A stretch of 64,000 bases of DNA, taken from a virus. Under the pieces are notes generated by a model. That model was not told the DNA's origin, did no database searches, and saw only the letters and a list, made by a program, of their open reading frames with translations. Positions 52,128 through 60,485 of this stretch are shown in pieces. Each line of letters opens with the position of its first letter. Positions within the stretch are counted from its first letter, which is position 1. The translations under genes and the position numbers were made by a program. The stretch is from the IMG/VR virus record IMGVR_UViG_3300021475_000001, positions 1 through 64,000 of that record. One strand, 5' to 3'.

Positions 52128-52483
52128 TCAACCCCTTTAGGTGTGTAAGCTGGTCCTTCACCCGCTTCATGGAGTTTACCAAATATATCCTCAACAAGCA
52201 TTGGGCAGTGTTTTTCTGCCCACTTTATTGCTTCTTCTTTAGTCAATGGGGTTACTCTGTAACCCTCTTCTGGTTGTGTATCATCATAGGAATAGCTAAA
52301 GTAATGACCCCAAACATTCTGCAATAATCCTACTTCATATTGAAATCCACAATATTCAGTACCGTCATCCTCGTCACTATCATAACGATACAGAACACTC
52401 GCCGTTTCGGTATCATAGGCCAGACCGTTAATAACCCGCCTGATTTTGGGTAATTCTCGTATCTTTGGTTTAATATTGATCAT
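52124..52483 (-). CDS. Protein of unknown function
   Basis: 119 aa. The N-terminus (RRVINGLAYDTETASVLYRY) and VTPLTKEEAIKWAEKH resemble a small protein family of plasmids and phages with a VINGxxYDTETA start. Acidic overall. Coupled to the RNR gene by ATGA. Function unknown. Confidence 0.55.
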   Translation of the reverse strand: MINIKPKIRELPKIRRVINGLAYDTETASVLYRYDSDEDDGTEYCGFQYEVGLLQNVWGHYFSYSYDDTQPEEGYRVTPLTKEEAIKWAEKHCPMLVEDIFGKLHEAGEGPAYTPKGVE

Positions 52484-52492
52484 GGCATTGCC

Positions 52493-52897
52493 TCAGTGCA
52501 GCAGTGTCACATGTGCGGCTTTCCGGTACTCTTCGATATTGGGGTCGTAGTGAGGCCAAGCCAGTTTGATGGCTCGGGCCAGTTCCAGTTCACTTACCGG
52601 AATGTGTTTGACGTGAAATTCACGCAATAGGTTCAGCAACTTAAGACGAATTTCATGATTGTCCAGATCGGCGCGGAACCAAGCGATGAATTGACTTCTT
52701 GGTAAGATGAGTGGTACTAAAGCTGGAAACTCGTAGCCGTAGTCCAACTTGAATTTGGCACGAAAGTCTTCAATAAAAGACTGAATGGTAATTACCATAT
52801 CGCCACTGAGAGGTTCACCAATAAAGCGTTGCATGTGACGCATCAGGAGCGCGAAGGTCTGTTGGACGCGTGGGTCTTCGAATGCAAGTTCAGACAT
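52493..52897 (-). CDS. Protein of unknown function
   Basis: 134 aa, mostly helical (QTFALLMRHMQRFIG, EIRLKLLNLLREFHVKHI). It overlaps the SLOG gene upstream by eight bases. No family recognised. Confidence 0.55.
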   Translation of the reverse strand: MSELAFEDPRVQQTFALLMRHMQRFIGEPLSGDMVITIQSFIEDFRAKFKLDYGYEFPALVPLILPRSQFIAWFRADLDNHEIRLKLLNLLREFHVKHIPVSELELARAIKLAWPHYDPNIEEYRKAAHVTLLH

Positions 52898-53255
52898 CTT
52901 TGATTTCCATCACTTCGACACCGGCTGCATCAGCTTGTCGCATCATGTCGTCAGTGCCTGCATGTCCTGGGAAGGCAATGACTAAATCGGGATCGTAATC
53001 AGACAACATACGTCGGTTGCGAATAGGTCCAGCGGCTTTACCGTGTCTGTCCCACTCCGCTGGTACAGGTACTACCGTAATACCCCGTAGCAATGCCCAG
53101 TTGTGTGCGAGACGATCAGCACCCGGTGCGTCACCGTGTATCACTGTGTCAAAGGGACCGTGTTCGATCTGTAGTTCATCCAGCTTCCTAAACAGAAACT
53201 GTTGTTTATTGTAGTCACGGCCTCCACAGATGATGACTCGAAGTCCCTTTCTCAT
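52890..53255 (-). CDS. YspA-type SLOG domain protein (DUF2493)
   Basis: 121 aa. RVIICGGRDYNKQQFLFRKL, VIHGDAPGADRLAHNWAL, then PVPAEWDRHGKAAGPIRNRR and IAFPGHAGTDDMM are characteristic of the DUF2493/YspA SLOG family, a Rossmann-like fold that binds nucleotides or nucleotide-derived ligands. SLOG domains occur in nucleotide salvage and in signal-sensing defence systems. The position beside RNR makes a nucleotide-related role plausible. Ligand unknown. Confidence 0.78.
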   Translation of the reverse strand: MRKGLRVIICGGRDYNKQQFLFRKLDELQIEHGPFDTVIHGDAPGADRLAHNWALLRGITVVPVPAEWDRHGKAAGPIRNRRMLSDYDPDLVIAFPGHAGTDDMMRQADAAGVEVMEIKDV

Positions 53256-53500
53256 TCAGGAAATTCCATGTCTAGTTCCACAGCCATAACTGCAATTATA
53301 CTTTGTAACGTTTGCTTGTCTCTGGCCCAGAAGGTGACGGCGCTACGGTCATCATCTTCCGGTGTCGAGTGTTCAAGTATCTCTTTTGGTGACTTTAGCC
53401 AGACACGCAGACCATAAAATGTCTCGTTGCCGTTGACGTTATCCTTCTGAATCAGTTCGATGCCTTCACCCATTTCCTCTTCATAGATGTGAATCCGCAT
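53252..53500 (-). CDS. Small protein of unknown function
   Basis: 82 aa, acidic, beta N-terminus (MRIHIYEEEMGEGIELIQKD) and helical C-terminus. Coupled by ATGA to the SLOG gene downstream. No family recognised. Confidence 0.55.
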   Translation of the reverse strand: MRIHIYEEEMGEGIELIQKDNVNGNETFYGLRVWLKSPKEILEHSTPEDDDRSAVTFWARDKQTLQSIIAVMAVELDMEFPE

Positions 53501-53501
53501 C

Positions 53502-53741
53502 TCATTCCTCCCAAAGAGTAATACGTTTCTGAAGTATGTCTAAATAGACTTTCATGATAGTGACTTGTGATGCCAATAAAGCGTATTCGTCATGACTCAA
53601 CTTATAGGCTTTTCCACTAGAGAAGAAGTCGATCAGTCTTTTTAATCGATCCTCTAATTGTGCCCGTTCCGCAAGAACACGTGATTGCCATTCTTCCATC
53701 GTTGTGTTCTCCATTACTGTGATGTGCCATTTGCCTATCAT
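53502..53741 (-). CDS. Small helical protein (crAss001_48-like)
   Basis: 79 aa. EEWQSRVLAERAQLEDRLKR, then LSHDEYALLASQVTIMKVYL and a final Arg-Ile pattern resemble the small phage family named after crAss001 gp48. The ATG overlaps the stop of the small gene upstream (ATGA), which supports this start rather than the ATG at 53714. Function unknown. Confidence 0.55.
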   Translation of the reverse strand: MIGKWHITVMENTTMEEWQSRVLAERAQLEDRLKRLIDFFSSGKAYKLSHDEYALLASQVTIMKVYLDILQKRITLWEE

Positions 53742-53899
53742 TTGACGTTCTCGTACCCCCTTAGAACCAGTTCAGCACAGTATTTACGTTCGCTCTTTTC
53801 AAATTCTGCTATGGCTTTATTCAAATTCTCTATTTGTTTTCGGAAATACCTTACAGTATCTATAAGATATTCATCTGATTTTCCAGTAAAATCTTCCAT
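53738..53899 (-). CDS. Small coiled-coil protein
   Basis: 53 aa. ATG overlaps the last base of the DnaB-like gene (TGATG) and its stop overlaps the next start (ATGA), so it is coupled at both ends. Helical, charged (RYFRKQIENLNKAIAEFEKS). It fills what would otherwise be a 157-base gap in a tightly packed operon. Function unknown. Confidence 0.6.
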   Translation of the reverse strand: MEDFTGKSDEYLIDTVRYFRKQIENLNKAIAEFEKSERKYCAELVLRGYENVK

Positions 53900-55392
53900 C
53901 AGTCAGCCGCCACTTTGGATTGATTGTCATCGACCAGTTTGTGGTAGTCTTTACTCTTACCCATTCGCACCGAGTCAATACAGAACTGAGCAGATGCGTA
54001 ATTCTGGGATATTACCACCGAGAACCATTGGCGCTCGTTACGCGCCTTACCCACAAACAGACGAGCAATGTTTAGTTCATGCTCTGCCTTGGTCTGGGAG
54101 TAAAACAGTGCATAGTCACAGGTGGCGATCTTGCTTATATCTTCTGCGGTGTGTTCCGTGTCAACTTGCTTGGCGTTCTCACCGGCTCGATTGGTTTGTG
54201 ACGCTATCACCATAGCTAAACTTCGTTTCTTAGCTAAACCACGCAACTTGATAATCAGTCGCGAGATGGCGTGACGCGGGTCATGTCGGTCATCGTATGA
54301 CATTAGGTCAGGGTAGTCTAATAGAATAATGCGTGGGATAAAGCGATGAACAATTTCCAATTGGTCAAGAAAGGCTTCCAGCTTGTCATAGGTCAGATCA
54401 CCTGACGGAAACTCTTTGATCCACAAGCGCGACAGACGCCGCTCGGTGTAGCGTCCTTCGAACTTGTCAATTTCACGGTATAGAAAGTTCTTTACACGTT
54501 GATTGGCACTGTCGTAACTCTCACTGTCATTTGGTGCCATACTCTGTGCTGGGTTCTTTCGCCGCACAAAACCAAGCACACGCCCCATGTTGTCACGATC
54601 AAATTCGGTAATGTCATCATTAGTGGCACGTTTGGCCAAATTGAAGTTGGTCTGCATGTAACGTTGCGCAGTGGCGTCTTCACTATTCTCTAGTGTAATA
54701 TGCAAAGCAGTCCAACCGGGTGTATTCATGGCAATTTTACCCACGTGGTGCATCCACATTGATTTTCCGCGACCACGTGGTGCCATAAAGAGAAATAGTT
54801 CACCAATGCCTGGATTGATCCCTTCCTTATCCAGTTCCGGTATCTGCAAGGACAGACGCATCACCGAGGGGTCTTTATCCAGAAAGGCTAAAGAACGTGC
54901 GGTATCGGCAAGATTAAAACCAAGTTCGTTCTGATCGGCGTGAAAATTACTGACACGTGATAGTATTGCTTCGCATTTATCGTAGTCTTCGGGACTTTGA
55001 CTTTGACTTAAGATAGTACCAGCTTCGAAGATCGCACGTTTCAAGTTCTGCCGCCGCGCAAATTCAAATAATCGACTGCGGATATACTCGGTGTTTAATG
55101 TATTGGAGATGGACAACATGCCGCGCAAAATGCGCGTGTACAGTGTGTGTTGCTTGTGATTGGTGTCAGATAACACATAGTCGAAGTGGTCATCGACATG
55201 TGTGCCTTCGGGAGCCTTGTTGTAACGCTGCCAGTATTCGATACAGCGAGCGGTTATGTCACGATACGGGTCTTCGAACCAATCCAGTGACACTAAAGTT
55301 GACAGTAAACGGGTGTTGTCATCTGTGACATACACCAGTGCCGTGACGATGGACTCTTGTAAAGAGGTGGCAAGAGTCCCGTCGTCAGCCAT
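53899..55392 (-). CDS. DnaB-like replicative helicase
   Basis: 497 aa. An N-terminal helical part, then a RecA-type ATPase domain: Walker A APRGRGKSMWMHH (about residue 212), ALHITLENSEDATAQRY, Walker B IPRIILLDYPDLMSYDD and VIASQTNRAGEN. This order matches phage DnaB/gp41-type hexameric helicases. It would unwind the fork and work with the DnaG-like primase. The length is near the usual 450-500 aa. Confidence 0.85.
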   Translation of the reverse strand: MADDGTLATSLQESIVTALVYVTDDNTRLLSTLVSLDWFEDPYRDITARCIEYWQRYNKAPEGTHVDDHFDYVLSDTNHKQHTLYTRILRGMLSISNTLNTEYIRSRLFEFARRQNLKRAIFEAGTILSQSQSPEDYDKCEAILSRVSNFHADQNELGFNLADTARSLAFLDKDPSVMRLSLQIPELDKEGINPGIGELFLFMAPRGRGKSMWMHHVGKIAMNTPGWTALHITLENSEDATAQRYMQTNFNLAKRATNDDITEFDRDNMGRVLGFVRRKNPAQSMAPNDSESYDSANQRVKNFLYREIDKFEGRYTERRLSRLWIKEFPSGDLTYDKLEAFLDQLEIVHRFIPRIILLDYPDLMSYDDRHDPRHAISRLIIKLRGLAKKRSLAMVIASQTNRAGENAKQVDTEHTAEDISKIATCDYALFYSQTKAEHELNIARLFVGKARNERQWFSVVISQNYASAQFCIDSVRMGKSKDYHKLVDDNQSKVAAD

Positions 55393-55442
55393 AGTGGCTC
55401 CTGCCGATTAAAGATCACGGGAATAAAGAACTTGGACTAGTG

Positions 55443-55471
55443 ATAGTCTAGTGAAGCAGTGTCGCTGTCAA
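55443..55471 (-). promoter_or_regulatory. Candidate promoter upstream of the DnaB-like gene
   Basis: Minus strand TTGACA with TAGACT or GACTAT 15-17 bases on, about 50 bases before the helicase start. The -10 is weak. The 133-base gap also holds the GCGTATAGTAG element. Confidence 0.45.
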
Positions 55472-55494
55472 TGTGCGATTGACCCTCTATTTCT

Positions 55495-55506
55495 ACTATA
55501 CGCAGC
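55495..55506 (-). promoter_or_regulatory. Candidate element CTGCGTATAGT
   Basis: Minus-strand CTGCGTATAGTAG resembles the GCGCGTATARTAG element at 28383 and 33230. It lies about 100 bases before the DnaB-like gene, just after the stop of the gene at 55526. Confidence 0.35.
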
Positions 55507-55525
55507 GTAATTTACCAGTGTTGCT

Positions 55526-56560
55526 TTATCGGTGAAAAAGCCGGCTAATAACGTTTCTAGCTGACTTTACCGGTGAACCCCATCGTTGTCTTACTTCACC
55601 GGGTGTTTTCATCTTCGGCGCGTTTTGTCCGATTAACTTAACGATTTCACCATGTAGTGGTTCTAACCTATTGTTTATCGACAAGAGAAAGATTGCTAAC
55701 GCGCCAAAACCATACGCCTCACCTAATACTTCGGTCCAATACTTACGACGGTGTGCGGTAAAAGCGTGTTCTACCCATCTCTTTGCGCGTATATTAAAAA
55801 CAGTCGTATCTATAAATAAAGCACCGTTACTCAACCGGCGATATTTGAGTGACACTAACTCACTGTCTCTAAACATGGTCATATTTCTAAATTCATCCAT
55901 TATGCCTGCTTCTAGCGCACGGTGTAGTGATCTCCGCAATTTTGGGTCTGATTGAAACGTCGGTAAACGTTCATTCAATGCATTAAAAAATAGCTTTCGT
56001 AATTCGGACAAAGAGGTAAACCCTTTATCTGCCAAATTCACAACAGGAGGAGGTTGCGGCGACGATTTTATTGGTATCGTTTCTGGTATCGGTTCTGGTT
56101 CGGGTATCGGTTCTGGTTTAAGTGTAAACGTCACTGGTTCCAATGTCATTGGCCGTGACATGGTGTAAGTGACGCTAAACACCGATGTGATTTGCTCGGT
56201 TTCACACGCTAGACAGACGGTGTGTCGCGCAGTACTCCACGTACTGCGGATCACCGGACCCCCACAATCAGGGCAAGACTTCCCATTGATATAAGCCAAC
56301 CGGATACTATCGTTCCAATCTAGTCTATGTCTGGTGTGAGATTTACGTTCTATACCAATACGTGACAGATCGTAGCGAAAGTAGCGCCACCTCGCTTCAC
56401 TTCCAGATGGGATCGGTTTACCCTTATTACGTGGTTGGGCGAGATACCACCTAGTTGCTTTGTGAAGCGGAATATCCTCTTCAATCTCTTCAAACAGAAC
56501 ACCTACCGTAAACCAGTCACGGCTACGCAGCTTCTGGTAGACAAGTGTTTGCCAACTCAA
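55526..56560 (-). CDS. Large protein of unknown function with zinc ribbon
   Basis: 344 aa. Residues about 1-90 are basic and helical (WQTLVYQKLRSRDWFTVGVL, possible winged helix). A zinc ribbon follows (SCPDCGGPV, VCLACE). A proline-glutamate linker (PEPIPEPEPIPETIPI) leads to a helical C-terminal domain (LRRSLHRALEAGIMDEF, YGFGALAIFLLSINNRLEPL). Coupled to the ParB-like gene upstream by ATGA and placed directly upstream of the DnaB-like helicase. It could be an initiator or helicase-loading factor, but this is only context. Confidence 0.6.
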   Translation of the reverse strand: MSWQTLVYQKLRSRDWFTVGVLFEEIEEDIPLHKATRWYLAQPRNKGKPIPSGSEARWRYFRYDLSRIGIERKSHTRHRLDWNDSIRLAYINGKSCPDCGGPVIRSTWSTARHTVCLACETEQITSVFSVTYTMSRPMTLEPVTFTLKPEPIPEPEPIPETIPIKSSPQPPPVVNLADKGFTSLSELRKLFFNALNERLPTFQSDPKLRRSLHRALEAGIMDEFRNMTMFRDSELVSLKYRRLSNGALFIDTTVFNIRAKRWVEHAFTAHRRKYWTEVLGEAYGFGALAIFLLSINNRLEPLHGEIVKLIGQNAPKMKTPGEVRQRWGSPVKSARNVISRLFHR

Positions 56561-57564
56561 TGAACCAGCCTCGGCTGTTCGGGTGTTGCACTATTGATGC
56601 GATTGATACGTTCTACTTCGGCACGAAGCGACTTGGTTTTCTCCGACAGTTCTTCCAGTAGCACCAAGAACATGTCGAGACGCGGTAGCGCCGCCAGATG
56701 AAGATGATCCATACCTTCGTCAATCAGGTTCACCACATTCTTTACATAGCCCCGCAATCGTACTGCCTTTGTTGGCTGTGCCCGTCCGTGCTTGGCTTGT
56801 TGCTTCATCCGTGAGTCGGTCGTGGCCTGAACGTAATCATCAATAACGTGAATTGACGATGCTTCGTCACGGGTCTTTTTGATGTCACGTGCCAGTTGTT
56901 CAATTTCTTGGTTGGTGGAACCGTAGTTTAGTGCGGTCTTTATCGCCTTCTCGTAGACCACCTCCGAATGGACACCAGCTAAAGCAACCAGAGCCTTGCG
57001 ACCGATTTTGTGACGGTTGCTGTCGTAACCGTACTTACGCGCGCGCCGGATCGCTTGCTCTTCGGTCCAGAAACTACTCAGGGCTGCGAGCTTGACATTC
57101 CAGCCACGGGCTAACTCAGCCAACGGCTTTTTGTAGCGGATGTGCATCTCACAAATCTGGGTTAAGGTGTCACGGTGTGAAGGGGCGGTACCTTCAATGG
57201 TGTTCGCCATTCGACACAAGGTTTCGCGTCGGTAGTTGTCTGCTTCAGTGACCACGTAGGCGTCAAAGACCTTTTTATTGGCCGTGTTTGCTGCCTCAAT
57301 CCGGTGACAGCCAGTGGCAATCTCGTATTTGAATGGCCTCTTTTCCGCAGGGTCGATTGTCAGTAAGATGATGGCGGGGAATTCAATCCCATCTTCCATC
57401 TTTATCGCGTAGTCGAGATATTTTTCATCGTTGAGTTTCTGTTCCAGCCGTGACGGGTTCTCCATCGATGCCTTAAGATCGATGTCCTTAATTTGAATGA
57501 CCTTGACGTAGGTGTACTTCCAACCACCTCTCGTCAGAAAGGCTTCAGTCTTCGGGTCTAACAT
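56557..57564 (-). CDS. ParB/Srx-domain protein
   Basis: 335 aa, SD GGAGGAAA. The N-terminal domain (EFPAIILLTIDP, YEIATGCHRIEAANTANKKV) has the GxHRxxA motif of the ParB N-terminal (CTP-binding) fold. A middle helical region (LTQICEMHIRYKKPLAELARG) could contain an HTH. The C-terminal 60 residues form a coiled coil (LLEELSEKTKSLRAEVERIN). No ParA is encoded nearby. In phages such proteins may act in segregation, transcription or DNA modification rather than partition. Confidence 0.75.
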   Translation of the reverse strand: MLDPKTEAFLTRGGWKYTYVKVIQIKDIDLKASMENPSRLEQKLNDEKYLDYAIKMEDGIEFPAIILLTIDPAEKRPFKYEIATGCHRIEAANTANKKVFDAYVVTEADNYRRETLCRMANTIEGTAPSHRDTLTQICEMHIRYKKPLAELARGWNVKLAALSSFWTEEQAIRRARKYGYDSNRHKIGRKALVALAGVHSEVVYEKAIKTALNYGSTNQEIEQLARDIKKTRDEASSIHVIDDYVQATTDSRMKQQAKHGRAQPTKAVRLRGYVKNVVNLIDEGMDHLHLAALPRLDMFLVLLEELSEKTKSLRAEVERINRINSATPEQPRLVH

Positions 57565-57748
57565 GAGTTTCCTCCACTAGTGAACAGTATTTGTCCAGCA
57601 ATTCAATCAGACACTCGGCGCAGTACTTGCGATTGACGTTGTTTACCCGCATTAGAAGACCAGATTCTTGTGGTCCATGTCTATTACAACAGTAAGAGCC
57701 GGAAGTGCTTGGCTTAGACTCCCACATGCCAAAATCAAATTCGGTCAT
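57545..57748 (-). CDS. Small cysteine-containing protein
   Basis: 67 aa. SYCCNRHGPQESG and YCAECLIELLDKYC give Cys/His pairs of a possible zinc site. The end overlaps the ParB-like gene by 20 bases. Coupled to the gene upstream by ATGA. Function unknown. Confidence 0.5.
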   Translation of the reverse strand: MTEFDFGMWESKPSTSGSYCCNRHGPQESGLLMRVNNVNRKYCAECLIELLDKYCSLVEETHVRPED

Positions 57749-57909
57749 TTACATCTCCGTAAAGCGCGGGCGATCTTCTTCGCGTGTCGCTTGTCCAGAC
57801 AGAGTGCCTGAACCTTACCCCGTCGAGATATCACTTGCCACGTCTTTTGCATCCCGTTGGTTGGTTCGTAAACAGAACGTGGAAGGAAGACTTTAAAAAC
57901 GGCTTTCAT
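57745..57909 (-). CDS. Small basic protein
   Basis: 54 aa from ATG 57909, which overlaps the stop of the ART-like gene (ATGA). Strongly basic (QVISRRGKVQALCLDKRHAK, then KIARALRRCK), suggesting nucleic acid binding. No family recognised. Confidence 0.55.
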   Translation of the reverse strand: MKAVFKVFLPRSVYEPTNGMQKTWQVISRRGKVQALCLDKRHAKKIARALRRCK

Positions 57910-58586
57910 CGTATCACTTCCAATTCCCACTGTTCGATCACTGGTAGTAGCGCCGCCCAAGGATTGGCTCGGCGCTTGGCTTCAATCTCTTCCCTGGTGT
58001 CAAATTCACCAGCAAACAATTTGCGGGTCAGTTCACGATACTGGTTGCCCATAATCTCCTGATTCATTATACAGATTGTGGGGTCCCAGATAAGTGACAA
58101 CAGAGCGTTTAACTTATGGGGCCAGTGTACGACACGGGTGATTGCCGAAACCGGAATGACACCACGATGCGAACAGGTACCAAGATACCGTAGTGAAGCT
58201 TCCCACCAAGTGATTAGATCCTTCTGGATTGTTCCAGGGATATAATTGTAGCTGAACTGTTTCTTCCGATAGTGAAGAGTGCGTTGCTTCATGTTACCAT
58301 CTATACCGTCACTGCCTCTGTTAGCCTGTTCCAGAAAGTCTTCATCGGGAAACAGGTTGTCATCGTCTAGCAGGTCGGTGTCAACTTCGATTACAGCGCA
58401 GCGTGCGTCTCCCTGCACAGCATTGAACGCAAAGTAGGGTGCGTAGCTGTCGGTCAGATAGACGCATTTGGGGTTGCTGTTAACTGTGTGCTTCCAGTTA
58501 TTTGTGCCCTTTGCACCGCGTGGCTTTATGCCATTTGTGAGTATGTCACTCAGAAATGCGCCACTGGTGCCGTGATAGAGTTTCAT
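57906..58586 (-). CDS. ADP-ribosyltransferase-like protein
   Basis: 226 aa. The N-terminus MKLYHGTSGAFLSDILTNGI has the LYHGT...GI pattern of ADP-ribosyltransferase/RNA 2'-phosphotransferase-like folds (His of the NAD site), followed by CVYLTDSYAPYFAFNA (Tyr/Ser strand) and CAVIEVDTDLLDDDNLFPDE (acidic end). These are the three landmarks of the fold. T4 uses ADP-ribosyltransferases to modify host RNA polymerase and other proteins; a similar role is conceivable. Start overlaps the upstream stop (TAATG). Confidence 0.5.
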   Translation of the reverse strand: MKLYHGTSGAFLSDILTNGIKPRGAKGTNNWKHTVNSNPKCVYLTDSYAPYFAFNAVQGDARCAVIEVDTDLLDDDNLFPDEDFLEQANRGSDGIDGNMKQRTLHYRKKQFSYNYIPGTIQKDLITWWEASLRYLGTCSHRGVIPVSAITRVVHWPHKLNALLSLIWDPTICIMNQEIMGNQYRELTRKLFAGEFDTREEIEAKRRANPWAALLPVIEQWELEVIR

Positions 58587-58807
58587 TACTTCTCAAACCC
58601 GTAACCATTGAGGTGAGATATGGCATTATCCAGGTAAAATTCGACACCTTCTGCACTTGCACCGACGAGGTGATCAAGCAACCGACGCATGTCACGCATG
58701 TCAGACCACTCCCGTTGTTCGCTTGGGAGTTGGTTAATGGCAACGATGGCGTAGGCAAGAGCCTTTCGCATAATGACGCTATCGCGTCCGGTAATGTTGT
58801 TAGTCAT
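58586..58807 (-). CDS. Small protein of unknown function
   Basis: 73 aa from ATG 58807, overlapping the upstream stop (TAATG). Helical (RKALAYAIVAINQLPSEQRE, RDMRRLLDHLVGASAEGVEF). No family recognised. Confidence 0.55.
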   Translation of the reverse strand: MTNNITGRDSVIMRKALAYAIVAINQLPSEQREWSDMRDMRRLLDHLVGASAEGVEFYLDNAISHLNGYGFEK

Positions 58808-58995
58808 TATACTATTCCCTTCTCTAAATCGATCTTGCGCCATTCGTCGCGCACTACCGGATGAAATACCGAAAAGTTCTCCGGTACTTCTGGTGTCCAG
58901 TTGTCACGTGCGTGCTGTCTAAACTGCGCTTCTTCTGTGGTTGTCAGTTTGCGAAACAGTCTATCGGGCATAGCGCCTTCATACTTGTTGGTCAT
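58807..58995 (-). CDS. Small protein of unknown function
   Basis: 62 aa; SD AGGAGAAGT ends close before the ATG. Basic and acidic residues mixed (RLFRKLTTTEEAQFRQHARD). The start overlaps the upstream gene by 17 bases. No family recognised. Confidence 0.55.
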   Translation of the reverse strand: MTNKYEGAMPDRLFRKLTTTEEAQFRQHARDNWTPEVPENFSVFHPVVRDEWRKIDLEKGIV

Positions 58996-59233
58996 CTAAC
59001 TTCTCCTTGATCGGTTTTGCGTGGCGAATTAATCTTTTAATAACACCCTTGGCTTGCTTTTCGGCTCGATAGTCACTGGGTGACGCACTACAGATCATAC
59101 TAAATGGATGATCTTGATGTCTGAACTTGCAGCGCATGTGCGTACCACCTGTGACACTAAAGGCGATGTGGGTCGCCCCTATCGAATCCAAATATCGTCT
59201 AAGCCGTCGATGAAAGTCTTTCTCAACTCGCAT
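58979..59233 (-). CDS. Small basic protein, weakly HicA-like
   Basis: 84 aa. GGTHMRCKFRHQDHPFSMIC followed by SPSDYRAEKQAKGVIKRLIR vaguely recalls the double-stranded-RNA-binding HicA fold with its GxHH-type motif, but no antitoxin-like partner is seen. Strongly basic at both ends. An upstream TTGACA is present near 59290. Treat as unknown. Confidence 0.5.
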   Translation of the reverse strand: MRVEKDFHRRLRRYLDSIGATHIAFSVTGGTHMRCKFRHQDHPFSMICSASPSDYRAEKQAKGVIKRLIRHAKPIKEKLDDQQV

Positions 59234-59294
59234 CTGGACTACTCCAACCTTGGAGTACCCAGACTATCATAAATGACTGATAGTGTCAATAGCC

Positions 59295-59768
59295 TTATGC
59301 GTGGCGTCTAACCAGAAAATGCATTGTGCCTGATTCCAAGTAACTTGGAAATGCATTGTCGAGTGCTTCTGGAATTCTTGCGACGTATAACAACATACTG
59401 TGAAGTCCAACTTCACTAAATTTGGTGATGTAGTCTGCGAGTGCGCGCGCAGCAATGACACCAAGCGAGCGTTGCTCGGTAAGTGTCATATTGGGAATGG
59501 CATCGGACAGAAGCTCGCGCACGCGGTCAGCTTGTGTCTCATAGTCGGCAAACGACTTGTTGTTTCTGATACGGAAGTTTGGGGGAATCATGTGACCCAT
59601 GCCGCGCTCGCGCAGTACGGTTAGAATTCCATCCAGTAGCCAATCAGCGTTTGTGGTACTGTTGTTGGAACCAATGAAAAACAACAGACGACGGCGTAGG
59701 TCCGTCATCTGTTGCTTTGTCATCGATGGTATCTTGGCAACGATACCGTCGAATTCGGATTGGTTCAT
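59295..59768 (-). CDS. Protein of unknown function
   Basis: 157 aa, mostly helical (MTKQQMTDLRRRLLFFIGSN, LTEQRSLGVIAARALADYIT). It starts directly after the stop of the gene upstream (TAAATG). No family recognised. Confidence 0.55.
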   Translation of the reverse strand: MNQSEFDGIVAKIPSMTKQQMTDLRRRLLFFIGSNNSTTNADWLLDGILTVLRERGMGHMIPPNFRIRNNKSFADYETQADRVRELLSDAIPNMTLTEQRSLGVIAARALADYITKFSEVGLHSMLLYVARIPEALDNAFPSYLESGTMHFLVRRHA

Positions 59769-60470
59769 TTAGAATGGTGGTGGAGGACCGTTGTTTGCGG
59801 CAGCTTGTGCATACGGGTGCGTCTTGTGGTAGTAATACGCTTTTAGGAGCACCAACATGAACTTTGCTTGCTGTTCGGATAGATCGCTGATTTTGCCAAA
59901 GTCACTTCGATGGGAGAGAACCCAGTCCTTGGCTTTCCACTGATCCGCCTGCATGTGTATGTTGTTGGGGCGACGGTCGATGTAGTCCCAATCGGACTCG
60001 TATATCTCCATGATATAAGGTCCGTGAGGACAGATATCTGCCTCTATCGATTGATAGATTTCCCAGGTAAGTGACGCTGGCGGTGGGGGTGGTGGAGGTG
60101 AGAACGGGTTTGGTTCCGTTTCGTAAAATTCTGCTTCTGACTCAAACCCATTGGGATTGTACTTCTGATACTCCACTTCCAGACGGTTCAGAACTTCTAG
60201 CGCGATATGACCAAGTGTCTCACGATATTTCTGAAGGCGATTTTGCAGTTCCAGATGACAACGATACACTTCCTGCATCGTGTTCGACTTATCGAGGGTG
60301 GCTGTCAGTTGTGAGTTGGTGTAGGCTTCCAATCCAGTGTTGTTCTTCGTGGTACGGCTGGTCATTGGCTTAGTCCTTTCGGCTTTGGCTTCGGAGGCTT
60401 TAGTAGATTGGACAAACCCGGCTTGGCGTAGTCTTTCCTTTATTTGGTCAATTTGGCTGGTTGGCTTCAT
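59769..60470 (-). CDS. Protein of unknown function
   Basis: 233 aa. Lys/Thr-rich N-terminal 50 residues, a coiled coil (NTMQEVYRCHLELQNRLQKY), a poly-proline linker (PFSPPPPPPP, about residue 125-135), and a C-terminal domain with DLSEQQAKFMLVLLKAYYYH. The last part resembles small domains seen in phage and plasmid proteins of unknown role. A perfect 21-base palindrome lies just upstream of its start. Confidence 0.55.
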   Translation of the reverse strand: MKPTSQIDQIKERLRQAGFVQSTKASEAKAERTKPMTSRTTKNNTGLEAYTNSQLTATLDKSNTMQEVYRCHLELQNRLQKYRETLGHIALEVLNRLEVEYQKYNPNGFESEAEFYETEPNPFSPPPPPPPASLTWEIYQSIEADICPHGPYIMEIYESDWDYIDRRPNNIHMQADQWKAKDWVLSHRSDFGKISDLSEQQAKFMLVLLKAYYYHKTHPYAQAAANNGPPPPF

Positions 60471-60485
60471 CGGCTTTACTCACAG

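Noticed and set aside
58979-59233. HicA toxin with antitoxin partner
   Set aside because: The match to HicA is only a short GxH-type motif and no HicB-like gene is adjacent.
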